From Flavobacterium jumunjinense (lineage in GTDB: Bacteria > Bacteroidota > Bacteroidia > Flavobacteriales > Flavobacteriaceae): a stretch of DNA of 64,000 bases. Of the stretch, positions 61,181 to 64,000 are shown piece by piece; within the stretch, counting starts at the first letter, position 1; every line of letters begins with the position of its first letter. The stretch covers positions 2,914,001-2,978,000 of the forward strand of contig NZ_CP091285.1 of NCBI RefSeq assembly GCF_021650975.2, given 5' to 3'. The translations under genes were made by a program, and so were the position numbers. The notes under the pieces were generated by a model that saw only the letters and a list, made by a program, of their open reading frames with translations, searched no databases and was not told the origin of the DNA.

Positions 61181-61633
61181 TTAAACATAATCTACTTGTC
61201 TCTTTTTTGCTGCTTTATTAGCAAGTCTTTTTGCTTTATTTTCTTGACCTTCAAAAGGAGCTACTTCATTTAGAACAACACCTAGATTTTCTTCTAATTT
61301 TTCTTTAGAAATGGCTAATGCTTTTTTTATTAATTCAGGATAAGCATCATTTAAAAACCAATCAGGCATTCGCTCGTAAACAGTTACATCATTATCATAA
61401 AATGTGGTTGTTGTTCCTATTTCATATTTTGTATCGTTAAGTTCAAAATAATAATGTAGTTTAATAATAATACTGGTGTTTGTACCTTCAGGATCGTCTG
61501 GCCAATTATAGATTAGAAAAAAAGCATCATCGATTCCTATTTTAGGTGTTATTTTTCTTTTGACATTATTATTGTAGTTTATTTCAAATCCGTAACCAGA
61601 AGTTATTCCTTCAATAAATTTAGAGATACTCAT
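61181..61633 (-). CDS. Small protein of unknown function (three-gene cluster, first)
   Basis: The 150-residue cytosolic protein has a strand-rich first part (ITSGYGFEINYNNNVKRKITPKIGIDDAFFLIYNW; KYEIGTTTTFYDND, in parts). A helical end (AYPELIKKALAISKEKLEENLG) and a Lys/Arg tail (NKAKRLANKAAKKRQVDYV) follow. No family is recognised. It is the upstream gene of three minus-strand genes. The basic tail could bind nucleic acid or membrane. Confidence 0.4.
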   Translation of the reverse strand: MSISKFIEGITSGYGFEINYNNNVKRKITPKIGIDDAFFLIYNWPDDPEGTNTSIIIKLHYYFELNDTKYEIGTTTTFYDNDVTVYERMPDWFLNDAYPELIKKALAISKEKLEENLGVVLNEVAPFEGQENKAKRLANKAAKKRQVDYV

Positions 61634-61805
61634 GTTTTGTATTCTTTTGTTGAGAGATTAAAAATAAAAGGACTTTTTATAAACTAAAAAATGCTTTTAT
61701 AAGTGTTGTTATTTGTTTTATATCTGCTATATAGTTGTTAAAAAGTTTCTATTTTAATACTAAAAGATTATTTTCGTTTTTTTATTAGAACTGCAAAACA
61801 TTAGC

Positions 61806-63653
61806 ATGAAACATTGTTTTCTTAGTATTTTTTTGATTTACATAAGTCTATTTTTTTTTCTTTTAAGTTGTACACAATCTAAAGTTAATACTACCGATTT
61901 TGATGCTGCAATGGAAACTACGGATAGTCTTATGATATATTCGCCCAAAAAGACAATACGAATTTTAGATAGTTTGAAGCTGCATTATTCTGATATTTCA
62001 GAAGAACAAGAAGCACTATTGTTATTTAAAAAAGGCGAAGTTTATTATGTGAATGATTTGTATTTAGAAGCGATACAAGAACACCAAAAAGCCTATACCT
62101 TATTTTCAAAACAAAAAGATAATTATAATAAAACAAGAAGTTTAATTACACTAAGTGCAGCAAATTTAAGGTTTGAAAATGTAGAAAAATCACAAGAGTA
62201 TGCACTAGAAGCGTTGCATGAAGCAACATTATTAAGCGACAAAAGATTACTCGCGAAAGCAAATAATCTTCTATTTCAATTGCATTTTACGTTGGAAGAT
62301 TATTCAAAGGCATTAGATTATATTCAAAAAGCGGAAAAAATATTTACAGATGAAAAAGATACAGTTTCAGCTTTAGCTATAAAAAGTAATATCGCTGCGG
62401 TATATTTAAAGCAAAAGAATAACCAAAAAGCATTAGCAGTTTATAAGGAGTCATTACACCTGGGAAAAAATATAAATGCTCCTCAAACTATTGTGAAAAT
62501 ACTCAATAATATTGGCTTTACTTATATTGAGGTTAAAGAATATGCATTTGCAATTCAGTTCTTTGAGAGTGCAATAGACTTAAATAAAAATATAGATGCA
62601 ATTAATGCAGCACCATACAAAGGGTTAGGCTATGTTTATTTTTTAAATAATGATTTTAAAAAAGCAATTACGAATTATAATGCTGCCCTTGTTATTTATA
62701 AACAAAATAAAAATTTACCCGAACAAATTGAAATTCTCGATAAGTTAATTACTCTTACTATACAAGAAAAGAACCCGCAAAACGCATTAATGTATCAAGC
62801 AGAAAGAGATCAATTACAAGTAGCTTTACAAACTATAGAGAAAGAACGGTTATTGCATTTTTCAACTATAAAATATAAAGCCAAAGAAAAAGAAATTGCA
62901 TTGCAATATGAACAGCAAACAAATAAGAAAAACAGATGGCTCTTTGGTAGTTTATTACTTATATTGACTTTATTATTGTTTCTATTAGGTAGTTATTTAT
63001 ATATAACAAAGCTAAAAGCAGCAAATAAAGCCTCTCAATTAGAACAAAGTTTGTTGCGTGTGCAAATGAATCCACATTTTATTTTTAATACTTTGGCAGC
63101 AATACAAAATATTACCTTGGAAAATAGTCCAATAAAAGCATCGAATTATATTGCAAAATTCTCCAAGCTAATACGACAAAACTTTGATTATGTTCAAAAA
63201 GAAGAAATTACATTAGAGCAGGAAATTAATATGATTTCAAACTATATAGAAACCCAACAATTCCGATTTCAATATTCATTTCAATATGTTTTAACCCTTT
63301 CTCAAAATTGTAATAGTCAAAGTATAAAAGTACCACCAATGCTTTTACAACCCTTTGTAGAAAATGCAATTGAATACGGGTTAAAAGAAAAAAAAGAAGA
63401 TGGTCTTTTAGAAATAAATATAGACAAAGAAGGTAATCAGCTTTGTTTCGAAATAAAAGACAATGGAATTGGGCGATCAAATGAAGCAAAGCAATATAAA
63501 AAAAATGGGGTATTGCATGCTACAGAAATTTTTATTGAAAGATTGAAATTGAGAAAGAAATCGGAAGAAGAAACGTTTCAAATTATTGACTTATATGATT
63601 TAGAAAATCAACCTGTAGGTACTAAAATAGTTTTCAAAATATACATTAAATGA
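61806..63653 (+). CDS. TPR-containing LytS-type sensor histidine kinase
   Basis: The 615-residue protein starts with a lipoprotein-like signal (IYISLFFFLLSCTQSK). About nine TPR-type helical repeats follow (about 45-345; for example YLEAIQEHQKAYTLFSKQKDN; ALAVYKESLHLGKNI; AIQFFESAIDLNKNI), facing the periplasm. A coiled coil (350-375) leads to a membrane helix (RWLFGSLLLILTLLLFLLGSYLYI, about 378-400). The kinase domain has RVQMNPHFIFNTLAAIQNI with the phospho-acceptor His, and an HATPase region (PPMLLQPFVENAIEYGL; IKDNGIGRSN). It is coupled by a four-base overlap to a LytTR response regulator. The pair is a complete two-component system. Confidence 0.9.
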   Translation: MKHCFLSIFLIYISLFFFLLSCTQSKVNTTDFDAAMETTDSLMIYSPKKTIRILDSLKLHYSDISEEQEALLLFKKGEVYYVNDLYLEAIQEHQKAYTLFSKQKDNYNKTRSLITLSAANLRFENVEKSQEYALEALHEATLLSDKRLLAKANNLLFQLHFTLEDYSKALDYIQKAEKIFTDEKDTVSALAIKSNIAAVYLKQKNNQKALAVYKESLHLGKNINAPQTIVKILNNIGFTYIEVKEYAFAIQFFESAIDLNKNIDAINAAPYKGLGYVYFLNNDFKKAITNYNAALVIYKQNKNLPEQIEILDKLITLTIQEKNPQNALMYQAERDQLQVALQTIEKERLLHFSTIKYKAKEKEIALQYEQQTNKKNRWLFGSLLLILTLLLFLLGSYLYITKLKAANKASQLEQSLLRVQMNPHFIFNTLAAIQNITLENSPIKASNYIAKFSKLIRQNFDYVQKEEITLEQEINMISNYIETQQFRFQYSFQYVLTLSQNCNSQSIKVPPMLLQPFVENAIEYGLKEKKEDGLLEINIDKEGNQLCFEIKDNGIGRSNEAKQYKKNGVLHATEIFIERLKLRKKSEEETFQIIDLYDLENQPVGTKIVFKIYIK

Positions 63654-64000
63654 TACAAGCTGTTATAATAGAAGATGAGTTTAATGCCTTAAACACTTTG
63701 TCTAAATTACTTCAATATACACAAAAAGACATAGAAATTATAGCTAAGATAGATAGCGTTGAAGAAGCAATTACTTTTTTGAAAAGTAACAGCCCTGATT
63801 TGGTTTTTATGGATATTGAATTGATAGGAGGAAATGCTTTTTCAATATTAGAGGCATTAGAGCAGATATCATTTAAAATTATCTTCACAACTGCCTATGC
63901 TGATTTTGCTATAAAAGCTATAAAAGTAGAAGCTATTGATTATTTATTAAAACCAATCGATTCGGAAGAACTTTCTGTTTGTATTGATCGTTTTAGAGTG
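63650..64000 (+). CDS. LytTR-type response regulator (partial, N-terminal receiver)
   Basis: The ATG at 63650 overlaps the kinase stop (ATGA). The 117 visible residues form a complete REC domain. They begin MIQAVIIEDEFNAL, with phospho-Asp in DLVFMDIEL, the Thr/Ala switch in IIFTTAYADFAI, and the conserved Lys in YLLKPIDSEEL. The DNA-binding LytTR domain expected in such LytS partners lies outside the window. Confidence 0.85.
   Translation, partial: MIQAVIIEDEFNALNTLSKLLQYTQKDIEIIAKIDSVEEAITFLKSNSPDLVFMDIELIGGNAFSILEALEQISFKIIFTTAYADFAIKAIKVEAIDYLLKPIDSEELSVCIDRFRV

Overview
The window is AT-rich DNA from a member of the Bacteroidota, most likely a marine or aquatic Flavobacteriaceae. The evidence is: several secreted proteins ending in type IX secretion system (T9SS) C-terminal domains (CTDs), both the short type A form and the 'gliding motility-associated' type B form; A-rich leaders without Shine-Dalgarno motifs; TAnnTTTG-type promoter boxes; and flavobacterial families such as DUF6794, LytS/LytTR pairs and acyl-CoA carboxylase clusters. 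No rRNA, tRNA or CRISPR array was found.

Region 1 (1-9.0 kb, + strand) is a secretome block for polysaccharides: the tail of a T9SS protein, a GH82-like (iota-carrageenase family) beta-helix protein, a small T9SS protein, two large right-handed beta-helix T9SS proteins (one with a ricin/CBM13-type lectin domain) and a lipid-anchored expansin. Together they look like a surface system that loosens and cuts algal or plant wall polysaccharide. Region 2 (9.0-19.4 kb) holds two giant minus-strand T9SS type B surface proteins (one with seven SprB-like repeats, one with an SBBP beta-propeller), two small plus-strand secreted proteins and at least two CTD fragments. Three CTD fragments in regions 1 and 2 point to repeated recombination between sorting-domain sequences.

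Region 3 (19.7-32.3 kb) is mostly chromosomal housekeeping: an XRE regulator, a candidate 22-residue peptide gene directly upstream of a B12-binding radical SAM enzyme, a CHASE4-type hybrid histidine kinase, an aldo/keto reductase, a LysM-NlpC/P60 peptidoglycan hydrolase, a three-gene biotin-dependent acyl-CoA carboxylase, and SIMPL, GyrI-like and RDD proteins.

Region 4 (about 32.5-54.4 kb) is an accessory island with an integron-like layout. It starts with a 21-bp-periodic repeat array and a tyrosine recombinase split by a frameshift. The recombinase is followed by single-gene units, nearly all on the + strand, separated by folded attC-like sites. In three units the sequence at the start (GTTRRRY-like) is the near-perfect reverse complement of the sequence at the end (RYYYAAC-like), which is the signature of integron gene cassettes. 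Two IS1182-type elements, an IS91-type element with its own integrase, and several short MITE-like elements have inserted in or beside the attC-like sites. Cargo genes are mostly unknown lipoproteins and membrane proteins, plus a serine hydrolase, AraC and TetR regulators, DUF2938, DUF2071 and YdeI-like proteins. A second 21-bp array, related to the first but inverted, lies near the far end.

Region 5 (54.6-64 kb) returns to chromosomal genes: a CarboxypepD_reg-like/transglutaminase pair, a DUF2207-LemA pair, a TPR protein, an unknown three-gene cluster, and a TPR-LytS histidine kinase translationally coupled to a LytTR-type response regulator cut by the window end.
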